This document shows positions 28,299 through 37,434 of a stretch of 58,615 nt of DNA, one piece after another. Location: positions 1 to 58,615 of IMG/VR virus record IMGVR_UViG_3300043015_001060. One strand, written 5' to 3'. Positions within the stretch are counted from its first letter, which is position 1; every line of letters starts with the position of its first letter. The notes beneath the pieces were generated by a model. That model was not told the origin of the DNA. It did no database searches and worked only from the letters and a program-made list of their open reading frames with translations. The position numbers were made by a program, and so were the translations under genes. The stretch comes from a virus.

Positions 28299-28312
28299 AA
28301 ACACACTAACCA

Positions 28313-28320
28313 GATAAATA
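28313..28320 (+). promoter_or_regulatory. Possible late promoter upstream of gp32
   Basis: GATAAATA in the 157-nt intergenic region, 134 nt before the gp32 ATG; would add late transcription. Confidence 0.5.
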
Positions 28321-28361
28321 AATTTGTTAATAGAAAATCTATTAATAGTTGTAAAAAGGTG

Positions 28362-28390
28362 TTGACTTTTTTACATCTTGGCTTTATAAT
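28362..28390 (+). promoter_or_regulatory. Sigma70-like promoter for gp32-uvsX operon
   Basis: TTGACT, 17-nt spacer, TATAAT. Confidence 0.8.
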
Positions 28391-28454
28391 AAAAAACAAG
28401 TGATACCCTAAACACAGAAGGTATTACGAACATGGCAAATATAGGAGAAATATC

Positions 28455-29483
28455 ATGGCCTCATTAGCAGAAATAAGAGCAAAGTTACAATCAATGGAAA
28501 ACAATTCCAAAGGTAACAACACCGGCTCAAGCGATAACGCAATATACCCATTTTGGAACATAGACGAAGGAAGTAGTACAGTACTACGATTCCTACCTGA
28601 CAATGATCCAAACAACACGTTCTTTTGGGTTGAACGACAAATGATCAGACTTACATTCCCAGGAGTAGTAGGCGGCGATCAAAAACCAACAACTGTACAA
28701 GTTCCTTGTATGGAAATGTTTGGTGAAACATGTCCAGTATTAACTGAGGTAAGACCTTGGTTTAAAGATCCTTCACTAGAAGATATGGGCAGAAAGTATT
28801 GGAAGAAAAGAAGTTATATTTTCCAAGGCTTTGTAAATGAAAATCCACTTAACGAGGAATCACCAGAGAATCCAATTAGACGATTTGTTATTGGACCTCA
28901 AATCTTTAACATTATTAAATCAGCATTGATGGACCCAGAAATGGAAAACCTTCCAACTGATTATGTTGCAGGTACAGATTTCCGTTTATCAAAAACAACC
29001 AAAGGTCAATACGCAGACTATTCTACAAGTAAGTGGGCAAGAAAAGAAAGTGCTCTTACTGAAGAAAACTTAGCGGCAATTGATACACATGGTTTATTTG
29101 ATCTCAATGACTTCCTTCCTGCTAAACCAACAGCAGAAGGCGTACAAGCAATAGCAGAAATGTTCCAAGCATCAGTAGATGGGGAGTTATATGACCCTGC
29201 AAAATGGGGTAACTTTTTCAAACCCTATGGACTCGATGTTGGTACAAAAACACAGGCAACAGTTGCACCAGCACAAACTACTCCAGCAGTATCACAACCT
29301 GCAACAGAGAGTGTGGCTCCTGTAACAGCACCTGCACCAGCAGTAGCAGAAACAACTGCACCAGCAGTAGAAACTCCTGCTCCAGCACCAGCGGCTGAGC
29401 CAGTTGCAAGTACTCCAGCAGAAGATACTGGTAAGAAATCAGCAGATGATATTCTTAACATGATCAGAAACAGACAGTCGTAA
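28455..29483 (+). CDS. gp32: Single-stranded DNA-binding protein, T4 gp32-like
   Basis: A 342-residue gp32: basic N-terminus (MASLAEIRAKLQSM) for cooperativity, an OB-fold core with cysteines of the zinc site (PCMEMFGETCP), then EVRPWFKDPSLEDMGRKYWKKRSYIFQGFV. A long Ala/Pro-rich linker (about residues 262-325) precedes the C-terminal peptide that in T4 recruits replication partners. It coats ssDNA during replication and recombination. A sigma70-like promoter (28362-28390) and GGAG Shine-Dalgarno precede it; a GATAAATA at 28313-28320 may add late expression. Confidence 0.93.
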   Translation: MASLAEIRAKLQSMENNSKGNNTGSSDNAIYPFWNIDEGSSTVLRFLPDNDPNNTFFWVERQMIRLTFPGVVGGDQKPTTVQVPCMEMFGETCPVLTEVRPWFKDPSLEDMGRKYWKKRSYIFQGFVNENPLNEESPENPIRRFVIGPQIFNIIKSALMDPEMENLPTDYVAGTDFRLSKTTKGQYADYSTSKWARKESALTEENLAAIDTHGLFDLNDFLPAKPTAEGVQAIAEMFQASVDGELYDPAKWGNFFKPYGLDVGTKTQATVAPAQTTPAVSQPATESVAPVTAPAPAVAETTAPAVETPAPAPAAEPVASTPAEDTGKKSADDILNMIRNRQS

Positions 29484-29492
29484 GGAGAAATC

Positions 29493-30599
29493 ATGCAAAA
29501 ACCATTTGACTTAACAAAGTTTAGAACTGGATTGACTAAAAGCATATCTGGTATTAGTGCTGGTTTCCATGACCCAAAGGATTGGATCAGTACTGGTAAC
29601 AAAACATTAGACTACTTAATAAGTGGAGACTTCAATGGAGGTATACCACTAGGTAAAGTTAGTGTGTTTGCAGGTGAATCAGGTTCTGGTAAATCGTTTA
29701 TATGTTCTGGAAACATTGTTAAAAATGCACAAGATCAAGGATGCCAAGTAGTATTATTTGACTCTGAAAACGCATTAGATGAACAATGGTTGCAGGCATT
29801 AGATGTTGATACATCACCGGAAAAACTATTAAAAATTAGTGTTTCAATGATTGACGATGTTGCTAAAGCAATAAGTGAATTTATGAAAGACTATAAAAAT
29901 AATTACGGTGATATGGAATATGAAGATATGCCAAAACTATTATTTGTTATAGATAGTTTAGGAATGTTATTAACCCCTACTGATGTAACACAATTTGAAA
30001 AAGGTGACATGAAAGGTGACATGGGTAGAAAACCAAAGGCATTGGCGTCTTTAGTTAGAAACACAGTTAACCAAATTGCACCTTTTCCAATTGGAATTGT
30101 TGCAACTAACCATACATATGCATCACAAGATATGTTTGACCCAGATGACAAGATCTCAGGTGGTCAAGGCTTTATCTATGCAAGTAGTATTGTAGTTGCA
30201 ATTAAAAAACTAAAACTAAAAGAAGATGCAGACGGAAACAAAGTATCTTCTGTGCAAGGCATCAGAGCCGCCTGTAAAGTTATGAAGTCTAGATATAGTA
30301 AACCTTTTGAAGGTGTACAGATTAAGATTCCATATGAAACAGGAATGGACCCTTATAGCGGAATGGTAGAAATGCTAGAAGCAAAAGAAATACTTACTAA
30401 AGTAGGTAACAAACTTTCTTATGTTTCTCCTGTTACAGGTGAAGAGATCAAAGAGTTCAGAAAAGGTTGGACAGATGATAAACTTCAAGTAATTCTAGAT
30501 GAATGGGGTCAAAATCCACTAGCACAAGGTGACATAGTAGAAGATTTAGACCCAGAGGTATTAGAACCAGAAATGGAGGATTATACAGATGAGTCCTGA
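29493..30599 (+). CDS. uvsX: UvsX RecA-like recombinase
   Basis: A 368-residue recombinase with Walker A GESGSGKS (about residues 61-68), LFDSENALDEQWL, a Walker B-like LLFVIDSLGML and a GGQGFIYASS region. It forms filaments on ssDNA for strand exchange and recombination-dependent replication. The gene follows gp32 by 9 nt with AAGGAG, so it is probably in the same operon; UvsY is two genes downstream. Confidence 0.96.
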   Translation: MQKPFDLTKFRTGLTKSISGISAGFHDPKDWISTGNKTLDYLISGDFNGGIPLGKVSVFAGESGSGKSFICSGNIVKNAQDQGCQVVLFDSENALDEQWLQALDVDTSPEKLLKISVSMIDDVAKAISEFMKDYKNNYGDMEYEDMPKLLFVIDSLGMLLTPTDVTQFEKGDMKGDMGRKPKALASLVRNTVNQIAPFPIGIVATNHTYASQDMFDPDDKISGGQGFIYASSIVVAIKKLKLKEDADGNKVSSVQGIRAACKVMKSRYSKPFEGVQIKIPYETGMDPYSGMVEMLEAKEILTKVGNKLSYVSPVTGEEIKEFRKGWTDDKLQVILDEWGQNPLAQGDIVEDLDPEVLEPEMEDYTDES

Positions 30600-30822
30600 A
30601 GTAGCACTACTATTAGACGCATGGGATACGGTTAAATCGTTTATCCCTGCAAAAGAACGACTACATGTAGCAGAAGAATTACTTAGGTCTTTTGAAGATC
30701 ATGTAGATATTTCAGATGCAGAAGATAATGCTAACGAATTTGATTCTGTTATGAAAGCCGCATTAATCAGTCACTTTGACATCGGATTAAACGATGATGA
30801 TGACGAAGAAGATTGGGATTAA
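30589..30822 (+). CDS. Small acidic protein between uvsX and uvsY
   Basis: A 77-residue protein overlapping the end of uvsX by 11 nt and ending 4 nt before uvsY. Strongly acidic C-terminus (LNDDDDEEDWD). The operon position suggests a recombination or replication accessory; no motif is recognised. Confidence 0.7.
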   Translation: MSPEVALLLDAWDTVKSFIPAKERLHVAEELLRSFEDHVDISDAEDNANEFDSVMKAALISHFDIGLNDDDDEEDWD

Positions 30823-30826
30823 TTAA

Positions 30827-31288
30827 ATGGCTACCCATTACAATAAAATTGTTCAAGACTTAGGTAATATAGTTCCGGCGATCGAGTATTACGAAAAAGA
30901 ACTTGATGATGCTAGATGGGAAGTCAAAATTAAAGGGAGTTTAGAAAAGGCCTCTTCTTCACTACCCGGATTGACCGAGTATCGCTTTAATCAACTACAA
31001 GAGATTGAAGCGATACTTGAGCATTTAAATATTGAACTTAGGCGAGAACGTAGTAAAGTATTTAGAAAATATTTAGAAAGTTACAATAGAACACTTAGTA
31101 GTAGAGATGCAGATAAATTTGTAGACGGTGAAGATAGTGTTATTGATCTAACTCACCTTGTAAACCAATTTAGCCTTTTACGAAATAAATATCTAGGCAT
31201 AATGAAAGGATTGGATACTAAACAATGGCAGATAGGACACATAACGAGATTGAGAACAGCGGGAATGGAAGACATAGTGATCGACTAG
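30827..31288 (+). CDS. uvsY: UvsY recombination mediator
   Basis: A 153-residue helical protein resembling UvsY of T4-like phages. It keeps helix segments such as YEKELDDARWEVKIKGSLEKASSSLPGLTEY broken by short loops, a basic central helix (RRERSKVFRKYLESY) and a terminal GLDTKQWQIGHITRLRTAGMEDI. It loads UvsX onto gp32-covered ssDNA. Directly downstream of uvsX. Confidence 0.8.
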   Translation: MATHYNKIVQDLGNIVPAIEYYEKELDDARWEVKIKGSLEKASSSLPGLTEYRFNQLQEIEAILEHLNIELRRERSKVFRKYLESYNRTLSSRDADKFVDGEDSVIDLTHLVNQFSLLRNKYLGIMKGLDTKQWQIGHITRLRTAGMEDIVID

Positions 31289-32427
31289 ATTCTCCTAAAC
31301 GTCATTTTGTAAATTATGATATTATAAATTGTCAAGAGCGAGTATGGGACAATTTTGAAGATTTTACAAAAACTTTTCGTAAAGACATAGATCAAAAATT
31401 AAGCGAGTTAGAGTCTCCTGAATATCTTTTTATAAAATTTTTATATTCTTGTGAAGCATCTAAATTTCTAATTAACGGCGAATGGTTTCCTAGAGCAATA
31501 CACAATTTTTCAAACGACACAGGCATACCATTAGAAAATATTACATTCACTTCAGGTAATTTAAAATTCAAAGAATCATATGATAGATGGCATTCACTTT
31601 ATGTGCCTAATGACAAAAAGTTTAATTGTGAATACTATAATTTTGGTATTTGGTTATATTCAAAAGGCCATGTTCATCATGATAAACTTGTTTATAGTTC
31701 TGACCCAATAGATATCAAACGAAGTTTTAGATTTAATTGCTTAAATGCAAATATGTTAAAACATAGACAAGTGTTTATGTTAAAACTTTTTGAAAGTGGT
31801 ATTTTAACCCAAACATTTTTAAATAACAATATTACAAGTTTTCATTATTGGCATGATGTAGATAATATGTTTCCATTACCAGAAAAGTTATTAGAAATGT
31901 TGCCTATACAGTATGATTTAAAAGGAGATTGGCAACAAGTGTTCGATCAAATTTTTCATATAGAAACTGATATGAATGGCACTGATTTTAATAAAACTGG
32001 TGATTATAGATACATATATGATAGGTCATATATAACTATTACCACTGAAAGTGGTGAATGCCATGGGAATCTTGATGTTTGTAATGATGAAAAACTAGAT
32101 AACTATTTTAGGCCTTTTCATAGAGAAACATTTTTAACTGAAAAAAGTACACGACCAATGTTAAATTTACATCCTCAAATAATTTATTCTGGTGCAGGTA
32201 CATTAGAATATTATAAAGAAAAAGGGTTTAAAACATTTAGTAATTATTGGAACGAAGACTACGATAATGAAGAAAACGGTGAACGTAAATTACAAATGAT
32301 AATTGATCTCATCAATGAATTAAACAACAAACATATAGATGAGATACACGAAATGTATTGGGACATGATGCCTATATTAAAACATAACCAAAAACATTTA
32401 ATTAATATGGATTTAAAGTATCAATGA
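31225..32427 (+). CDS. Glycosyltransferase-like protein, relative of the 7072 gene
   Basis: A 400-residue protein whose C-terminal part (FLTEKSTRPMLNLHPQIIYSG, then LEYYKEKGFKTFSNYWNEDYD) looks like a nucleotide-sugar-binding C-terminal region, similar to the protein at 7072. The ATG at 31225 lies 64 nt inside uvsY behind an AAAGGA; no later ATG gives a better start near the uvsY stop. Modification of a glycan or of DNA is possible; unproved. Confidence 0.55.
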   Translation: MADRTHNEIENSGNGRHSDRLDSPKRHFVNYDIINCQERVWDNFEDFTKTFRKDIDQKLSELESPEYLFIKFLYSCEASKFLINGEWFPRAIHNFSNDTGIPLENITFTSGNLKFKESYDRWHSLYVPNDKKFNCEYYNFGIWLYSKGHVHHDKLVYSSDPIDIKRSFRFNCLNANMLKHRQVFMLKLFESGILTQTFLNNNITSFHYWHDVDNMFPLPEKLLEMLPIQYDLKGDWQQVFDQIFHIETDMNGTDFNKTGDYRYIYDRSYITITTESGECHGNLDVCNDEKLDNYFRPFHRETFLTEKSTRPMLNLHPQIIYSGAGTLEYYKEKGFKTFSNYWNEDYDNEENGERKLQMIIDLINELNNKHIDEIHEMYWDMMPILKHNQKHLINMDLKYQ

Positions 32428-32633
32428 AATTAGATTTACATGGCGTAAGGCACCACGAAGTTGATTTAAAGGTAGAAAATTTTATACTAATGAATCAATC
32501 TCAAATACCCTTAACAATTATTTGTGGTAACAGCCAACGTATGATAGATTTAGTATTTGATGTTATAAGTAGAATAGGTTGTGAAACAGTTGTAATGGAT
32601 AGTTATGGCATCATAGTTATTAGAAATGTTTAG
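32424..32633 (+). CDS. Small Smr-domain-like protein
   Basis: A 69-residue protein with LDLHGVRHHE near the N-terminus and LTIICGNSQRM further on, matching the LDLHG and GxG-like blocks of Smr domains (MutS2 C-terminal nuclease type). The domain is trimmed to its core. Overlaps the preceding gene by 4 nt. A nicking or RNA-cleaving role is family inference. Confidence 0.6.
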   Translation: MKLDLHGVRHHEVDLKVENFILMNQSQIPLTIICGNSQRMIDLVFDVISRIGCETVVMDSYGIIVIRNV

Positions 32634-32745
32634 AATTATAGGAAACATATATCATCAATTAACACTTCGATTTTATCTATATCGAGCAAAACGTATCTGC
32701 AGGAAAGCAGATTCTCTTTTAATAAAGCATATTAAAAACTCTTGA
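32626..32745 (+). CDS. Possible 39-aa basic peptide
   Basis: A short frame beginning 8 nt inside the preceding stop, coding a basic peptide rich in Arg, Lys, Tyr and His (MFRIIGNIYHQL...). Its stop overlaps the -35 box of the next promoter. Operon spacing fits a coupled gene, but with no homology it may be spurious. Confidence 0.35.
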   Translation: MFRIIGNIYHQLTLRFYLYRAKRICRKADSLLIKHIKNS

Positions 32746-32769
32746 CAATTACAGTATTTTTGCTATAAT
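32742..32769 (+). promoter_or_regulatory. Sigma70-like promoter for 32776 membrane-protein gene
   Basis: TTGACA, 16-nt spacer, TATAAT with TGC extension. The ATG is 6 nt after the -10 box, at the expected +1. Confidence 0.85.
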
Positions 32770-32775
32770 AATACT

Positions 32776-32988
32776 ATGTTAATTAATACAGTCTTTTTAA
32801 TAGGTTTCATACTTCTAGCAGGTGTGATTATCGAAGGTGCCTGGAAGAACTTTAATATCGATCTTTCTGGTACTCCTATTTGGTTTCAACTTATTATGCC
32901 CTTTGTAGCGGTCGGATTGTATTTTTGGATTATATATTTAATCTTTTCTGGTATTGGTAATTTTTTATATAATTTTACTTATGGTTGA
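32776..32988 (+). CDS. Small membrane protein with two TM helices
   Basis: A 70-residue protein with hydrophobic segments at about residues 2-22 and 36-58. A strong sigma70-like promoter with TATAAT at 32764-32769 places the ATG exactly at the expected +1, so the mRNA is predicted leaderless and early. Function unknown; the second early promoter begins at its stop codon. Confidence 0.65.
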   Translation: MLINTVFLIGFILLAGVIIEGAWKNFNIDLSGTPIWFQLIMPFVAVGLYFWIIYLIFSGIGNFLYNFTYG

Positions 32989-33012
32989 CAATATCAAAAA
33001 CGATAGTATAAT
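32985..33012 (+). promoter_or_regulatory. Sigma70-like promoter for AAA+ ATPase gene
   Basis: TTGACA, 16-nt spacer, TATAAT; a leader with GGGAGG follows. Confidence 0.85.
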
Positions 33013-33052
33013 ATAACTATATTTTAAATTAATGCTGTGGGAGGCAATCAAT

Positions 33053-34072
33053 ATGAAATCATTTGTTAAAATTAAAAAAGGTACTTACCGTAATGCACCT
33101 ATTAAAGATGCGGTTTTTCCAGTAGTTAAGCCACTTTCATTTGGTAAGAAAGGACCGTTTGTAACGGTTGATGGTTCTGCTTTAATGGGCAGTACTGCTA
33201 AAAAAATTAGAGTGTTAGTAGCATCACCATTAGATGTAACACCTAGTTCACAGGAAGAATACAAATCCTTGATGCCAGTTAAGGAAACTACTAAGAAAAA
33301 AGAAACTCCAGAACAGGCTATGGATAGAATCAAAGGTCGTTTTGAAGTATTAGATAAGATGACCGATGCAGTTGCTAATGGTAATGTAAGAGGACTTATT
33401 GTTAGTGGTCCTCCAGGAGTTGGTAAAAGTTTTGGTGTAGAAACTATACTTGATGAGTATGAAGCAATGGCTAAATTATCAGGTCAGTCTAGAACTGAAA
33501 TGGTAAAAGGTGCAATGACACCGATTGGGTTATTTCAAACATTATTTAATAATTCGAATGCAGGAGACATTCTTGTATTTGATGACTGCGATAGTATTTT
33601 ATTTGATGAAGTTTGTTTAAACATGCTTAAGGCTGTTTTAGATTCTGGTAAAAAGAGAACTATTACTTGGAAAGCAGAGTCTAACGTTTTAAGAAGAGAA
33701 GGTATACCTGAAAGATTTGATTTTAAGGGTGGTTGTATTTTTATTACTAATGTCAACTTTGAAAATGTTAGAAGTAAAAAGATCAAAGATCACTTAGACG
33801 CACTTATGTCAAGGTGCCATTATTTAGATTTAGGTATGGACTCTACAAGTGATAAGTTCTTAAGAATTAACCAAATCGTTAGAGATGGTATGCTTAAAGA
33901 ATACGGATTCAGCAAAGAGTTCGAAAAAGAAATCATAGACTTTATGGTTTTGAAAAGTGCTAGACTTAGAGAGATAAGTTTAAGAATGGTACTAAAAATT
34001 GCTGACTTGGCTAAGATGGATTTCGATAATTGGAAATCAATTGCTGAGTCAACATGTATGAGACGTTCATAG
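33053..34072 (+). CDS. AAA+ ATPase of unknown role
   Basis: A 339-residue protein with Walker A GPPGVGKS, Walker B ILVFDDCDSILF, a sensor-1-like CIFITNVNF and an Arg-rich C-terminal helix. ATG 33053 is chosen for its GGGAGG Shine-Dalgarno; an in-frame TTG at 33032 is less likely. It has its own sigma70-like promoter and ends in an intrinsic terminator, making it a single early transcription unit. It is not the clamp-loader gp44 by pattern; a chaperone-like remodeller is possible. Confidence 0.85.
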   Translation: MKSFVKIKKGTYRNAPIKDAVFPVVKPLSFGKKGPFVTVDGSALMGSTAKKIRVLVASPLDVTPSSQEEYKSLMPVKETTKKKETPEQAMDRIKGRFEVLDKMTDAVANGNVRGLIVSGPPGVGKSFGVETILDEYEAMAKLSGQSRTEMVKGAMTPIGLFQTLFNNSNAGDILVFDDCDSILFDEVCLNMLKAVLDSGKKRTITWKAESNVLRREGIPERFDFKGGCIFITNVNFENVRSKKIKDHLDALMSRCHYLDLGMDSTSDKFLRINQIVRDGMLKEYGFSKEFEKEIIDFMVLKSARLREISLRMVLKIADLAKMDFDNWKSIAESTCMRRS

Positions 34073-34119
34073 TTTCATACTCCCCCTAGTGTTCAAAACC
34101 CTCCCACTTTGAGCACTTT

Positions 34120-34153
34120 GAAACCCTCAAATTTATTTGGGGGTTTCTTTTTA
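34120..34153 (+). terminator. Intrinsic terminator after AAA+ ATPase gene
   Basis: A 13-bp stem (GAAACCCTCAAAT/ATTTGGGGGTTTC, one G-T pair) with a 2-nt loop and a T run. Confidence 0.9.
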
Positions 34154-34161
34154 TAAAACTC

Positions 34162-34189
34162 TTGACAATACTTAAAAGTCATGTATAAT
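34162..34189 (+). promoter_or_regulatory. Sigma70-like promoter for TonB-dependent receptor
   Basis: TTGACA, 16-nt spacer, TATAAT, directly behind the terminator. Confidence 0.85.
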
Positions 34190-34225
34190 TAGTACTTAAT
34201 GAACTATATCTTTTTTTGGAGAAAT

Positions 34226-35965
34226 ATGAATAAATTAGATAAGAACTTTCATATCAATATGTCTCCTTTATATTTAACATTTGTTTTCATGATTTTTATG
34301 TTATGGGCAAGTGAAGTAAAAGGCGATGAGATAGAAGAAATTATTGTAACTGCTCAACAAGAGGAAACTGTGGTAGCAAATCCTGTTACATCAAGTAGCC
34401 TTATTAGTGCAATACAAGAAGACTTTACATACTCACAAGGTGGATATGGTGGTTTTGTAGGCTACAATGAGCGAGGTGCTCAAACAATACATACATCAGT
34501 TTATGTAAATGGTATACCAGCAAATGGCACAGGCAGTGGTTGGTATGATTTTGGACACGATTTTGCAAGTGGACAAACTGTAAAGGTTATTTCAGGTGCA
34601 AACGGAGTGTTATATGGCTCAGGTAGTATTGCTGGTGCAATACTTATTACTGATACAATTGATAGCGGTTTAACAGTACGGCTCGAAGACGATATAAAAT
34701 TTGCCAGAGTTGCACCTACTGATTCAATTGAATTTAGTATGATAAACGATGGCATGGATAGTGTTCGCAACGACAATGATGAAGAAGACAGTTACAAAAA
34801 TAAAACTGCAAGGTTTGATGTTGATGCTGGAGACTTTAATCTAGTAGGCAAATATACAGATTACGAATATGATTATGACAACTGTTATACTTCAAGTTTC
34901 TCTCAAAGCAATGACTGTTTACAAGACGGCGAACGTTACAATGTTGCTATTAGAAACAACATACTAACATTAGGTAGAGCATACGAAAAATCAGAATACT
35001 TTACTGAAGGTGATTCAACATACGTGAATGAAAACTATAGAGACTTTCTTAGAGTTGGTAAGCAAATGATTCTAAGTAACAAACTAAATGTTACATACGG
35101 TCTAGATGCAGAACAGCAACACTATAAAACATCATCTCCTTATAGTTCAAACATATATGAAGATGAGAACTTTGCTGTATTCATGTCTGCTAATGCTGAC
35201 TTTGTAATGAGTTACAACTTTGGATTTAGACTAGGTAACGATGATCAAAATGCTCTTAGACTTGGTATTGAAAATGGACCATGGTATTTTAACATTGGTG
35301 ACAGTTTTAGAAAACCTAACTTGTATGAAAAGTTTGGTGATGCCTATGTCGATGGCGACGAAGATCTAAAGCCTGAAGAAGGTATTGGATATGAATTAGG
35401 CTTTGGCGTTATGAGTTTATTTAGATATGAGTTCGATGAAACAATTGAGTATGTAGCAGGATATTCTACTACTGTAGTTGTAGAACCAGAAGTAAGTGTA
35501 ACAGATCCTGACACAGGTGAAGTTACTGTAACACCTGCTGTAACAGAAGATGTGTACACAAATGCCACGTACGCAAATGGTGGTGATTACATCACACAAG
35601 GTTTTAGATTTGCTAATAACTTTGGACCAGTGTATTTAAGTTTAAAGTATACAGATACTGAACAACCTAGAGTACCAAAAATATCAGGTGCTGTACAATA
35701 CAGTAAAGATGTTTATGGTGTAAATCTTAGAATTAAGTATGCAGTACAACTAGATAGAGAACCTAGTCAATATGATGTACTACCAGAAGGACAAACAAAG
35801 TTAGATGATCTTAAGAAGTTAAATTTTTATGCTACTAAAGATTTCAATAACGGATTTGTTTTATCGTTTAAGGTAGAAAATATCACAGACGAAGATGTTG
35901 AAGTAGTTCCTTTCTATGGAGTTGAAGGTACTGAATATTATTTGACATTAGGCTATAAGTGGTAG
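34226..35965 (+). CDS. TonB-dependent outer-membrane receptor encoded by the phage
   Basis: A 579-residue protein. A hydrophobic signal-like segment (PLYLTFVFMIFMLWASEVKG) is followed by a TonB-box-like EEIIVTAQ. A plug domain follows with VKVISGANGVLYGSGSIAGAILI, then a beta-barrel with PNLYEKFGDAYVDGDEDLKPEEGIGYELGFG. It ends with ENITDED...YYLTLGYKW, terminating in the aromatic residue used by barrel-assembly machinery. It would sit in the host outer membrane. ATG 34226 is chosen for its TTGGAG; an upstream in-frame ATG at 34199 has none. A sigma70-type promoter (34162-34189) suggests early expression. Highly unusual in a phage. Confidence 0.88.
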   Translation: MNKLDKNFHINMSPLYLTFVFMIFMLWASEVKGDEIEEIIVTAQQEETVVANPVTSSSLISAIQEDFTYSQGGYGGFVGYNERGAQTIHTSVYVNGIPANGTGSGWYDFGHDFASGQTVKVISGANGVLYGSGSIAGAILITDTIDSGLTVRLEDDIKFARVAPTDSIEFSMINDGMDSVRNDNDEEDSYKNKTARFDVDAGDFNLVGKYTDYEYDYDNCYTSSFSQSNDCLQDGERYNVAIRNNILTLGRAYEKSEYFTEGDSTYVNENYRDFLRVGKQMILSNKLNVTYGLDAEQQHYKTSSPYSSNIYEDENFAVFMSANADFVMSYNFGFRLGNDDQNALRLGIENGPWYFNIGDSFRKPNLYEKFGDAYVDGDEDLKPEEGIGYELGFGVMSLFRYEFDETIEYVAGYSTTVVVEPEVSVTDPDTGEVTVTPAVTEDVYTNATYANGGDYITQGFRFANNFGPVYLSLKYTDTEQPRVPKISGAVQYSKDVYGVNLRIKYAVQLDREPSQYDVLPEGQTKLDDLKKLNFYATKDFNNGFVLSFKVENITDEDVEVVPFYGVEGTEYYLTLGYKW

Positions 35966-35971
35966 TATAAT
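35942..35971 (+). promoter_or_regulatory. Sigma70-like promoter for uvsW
   Basis: TTGACA, 18-nt spacer, TATAAT inside the end of the receptor gene; uvsW ATG is 5 nt downstream. Confidence 0.75.
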
Positions 35972-35976
35972 AAATT

Positions 35977-37434
35977 ATGGGTAAATGTGTTTTAGAAATT
36001 AGAGACGAAGTAAATGTTCGTTTCACAGGACTTGATGTTAAAACAAGGCGTAAAATTTCAGATGAAGTAAAATACTTTTTACCTTATGCCTATCATATGC
36101 CTGCTTATAAATTGGGCAGATGGGACGGCTGTATTAGATATTGTGATATAGGCGGTAGAACATATTTTCATTTATTAGAAAGATTACTGCCTATTGTTAC
36201 TGGTGACGGATACGAAATAGAAGTAGTTGACAACAGAACAAAATGGGATTTCAGTTTTACTTCTGTAAAACAAGATAGTTATAGTCACGTAACTTGGCCT
36301 AAAGGTCATACTGTAGCAGGAACACCAATTCAGTTAAGAGATTATCAAGTAGATATTGTAAATAAATTTTTAGAAAATCCACAATGTTTACAAGAAATTG
36401 CCACAGGTGCAGGTAAAACTCTTGTTACAGCAGTACTTAGTGAAAAATGTGAGGAGTACGGCAGAACAGTAGTTATTGTACCTAACAAAGATCTTGTTGT
36501 GCAAACAGAAAAAGATTACAAAAACTTAGGACTTGACGTAGGTGTCCTTTATGGCGACAGGAAAGAGTATGACAAAACACATACAATTTGTACATGGCAA
36601 AGTTTAGCAGTATTAGAAAAGAAAACTAAGTCATATGAAGCAGAAGTAGACATTGATGTATTCTTAGATAACGTTGTTTGTGTAATGGTCGACGAAGTTC
36701 ATAAGGCAAAAGCAGATGTATTACAAAAACTTCTTAGCGGAGTGTTTGCCAATGTCCCTATTAGATGGGGACTAACTGGCACTATACCAAAAGACGAACA
36801 TGAAGCAATTGGTTGTTTGGTGAGTTTAGGCCCAGTTGAAGGTAAGATGAGCAGTAAAGAATTACAGGATATGGGTGTACTAGCAGATTTAGATATTACT
36901 ATTCTACAACTACAAGATGGAATGATGGGATTCAGCACATACGCACAAGAACTTAAATGGTTAGTTACAGACCCAAAAAGAATAGATCAGTTAAGTAACA
37001 TTATCTCAGGCTATGCTAATAACGGTAATACACTAGTTCTTATAGATAGAATTGCTACAGGAGAAATGTTAGCAGAAAGAAATAAAGATTGGGTTTTTGT
37101 AAGTGGGTCTATGAAGACTCAAGATAGACAAGATGAATATGCAGAAATCAGCGAAATGGATAATAAAGTCATTGTTGCTACATACGGTGTAGCGGCAGTA
37201 GGTATCAACATACCAAGAATATTTAATCTTATAATGTTGGAACCAGGTAAGAGTTTTGTGAGAGTAATACAAAGCATTGGAAGAGGTATTAGAAAAGCAC
37301 AGGATAAAGATTATGTCAATGTGGTTGACATAACGAGTAATTTAAAGTATAGTAAGAGACACTTGACTAAAAGGAAAGCCTTTTACCGAGAGCAGAATTT
37401 TAGACATACAGTAACTAAAGTGGAGTATAAATGA
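35977..37434 (+). CDS. uvsW: UvsW helicase
   Basis: A 485-residue superfamily 2 helicase: N-terminal domain, then Walker A ATGAGKT (about residues 142-148), DEVH box (CVMVDEVHKAK), GLTGT, and C-terminal motif VI (QSIGRGIRKA). It unwinds branched DNA and R-loops and switches origin to recombination replication. A TTGACA/TATAAT promoter overlaps the end of the TonB-receptor gene, with the ATG 5 nt after the -10 box. Confidence 0.93.
   Translation: MGKCVLEIRDEVNVRFTGLDVKTRRKISDEVKYFLPYAYHMPAYKLGRWDGCIRYCDIGGRTYFHLLERLLPIVTGDGYEIEVVDNRTKWDFSFTSVKQDSYSHVTWPKGHTVAGTPIQLRDYQVDIVNKFLENPQCLQEIATGAGKTLVTAVLSEKCEEYGRTVVIVPNKDLVVQTEKDYKNLGLDVGVLYGDRKEYDKTHTICTWQSLAVLEKKTKSYEAEVDIDVFLDNVVCVMVDEVHKAKADVLQKLLSGVFANVPIRWGLTGTIPKDEHEAIGCLVSLGPVEGKMSSKELQDMGVLADLDITILQLQDGMMGFSTYAQELKWLVTDPKRIDQLSNIISGYANNGNTLVLIDRIATGEMLAERNKDWVFVSGSMKTQDRQDEYAEISEMDNKVIVATYGVAAVGINIPRIFNLIMLEPGKSFVRVIQSIGRGIRKAQDKDYVNVVDITSNLKYSKRHLTKRKAFYREQNFRHTVTKVEYK

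Noticed and set aside
29225-29602. A 125-codon Ala/Val/Gly-rich minus-strand frame
   Set aside because: It mirrors the Ala/Pro-rich linker of gp32, which produces a low-complexity antisense frame.
33053-34072. AAA+ ATPase as clamp-loader gp44
   Set aside because: Walker motifs fit, but the N-terminal and sensor regions do not look like gp44, and it is not next to gp62 or gp45.
34199-34225. Upstream ATG for the TonB-dependent receptor
   Set aside because: No Shine-Dalgarno; the ATG at 34226 follows TTGGAG and gives a cleaner signal sequence.
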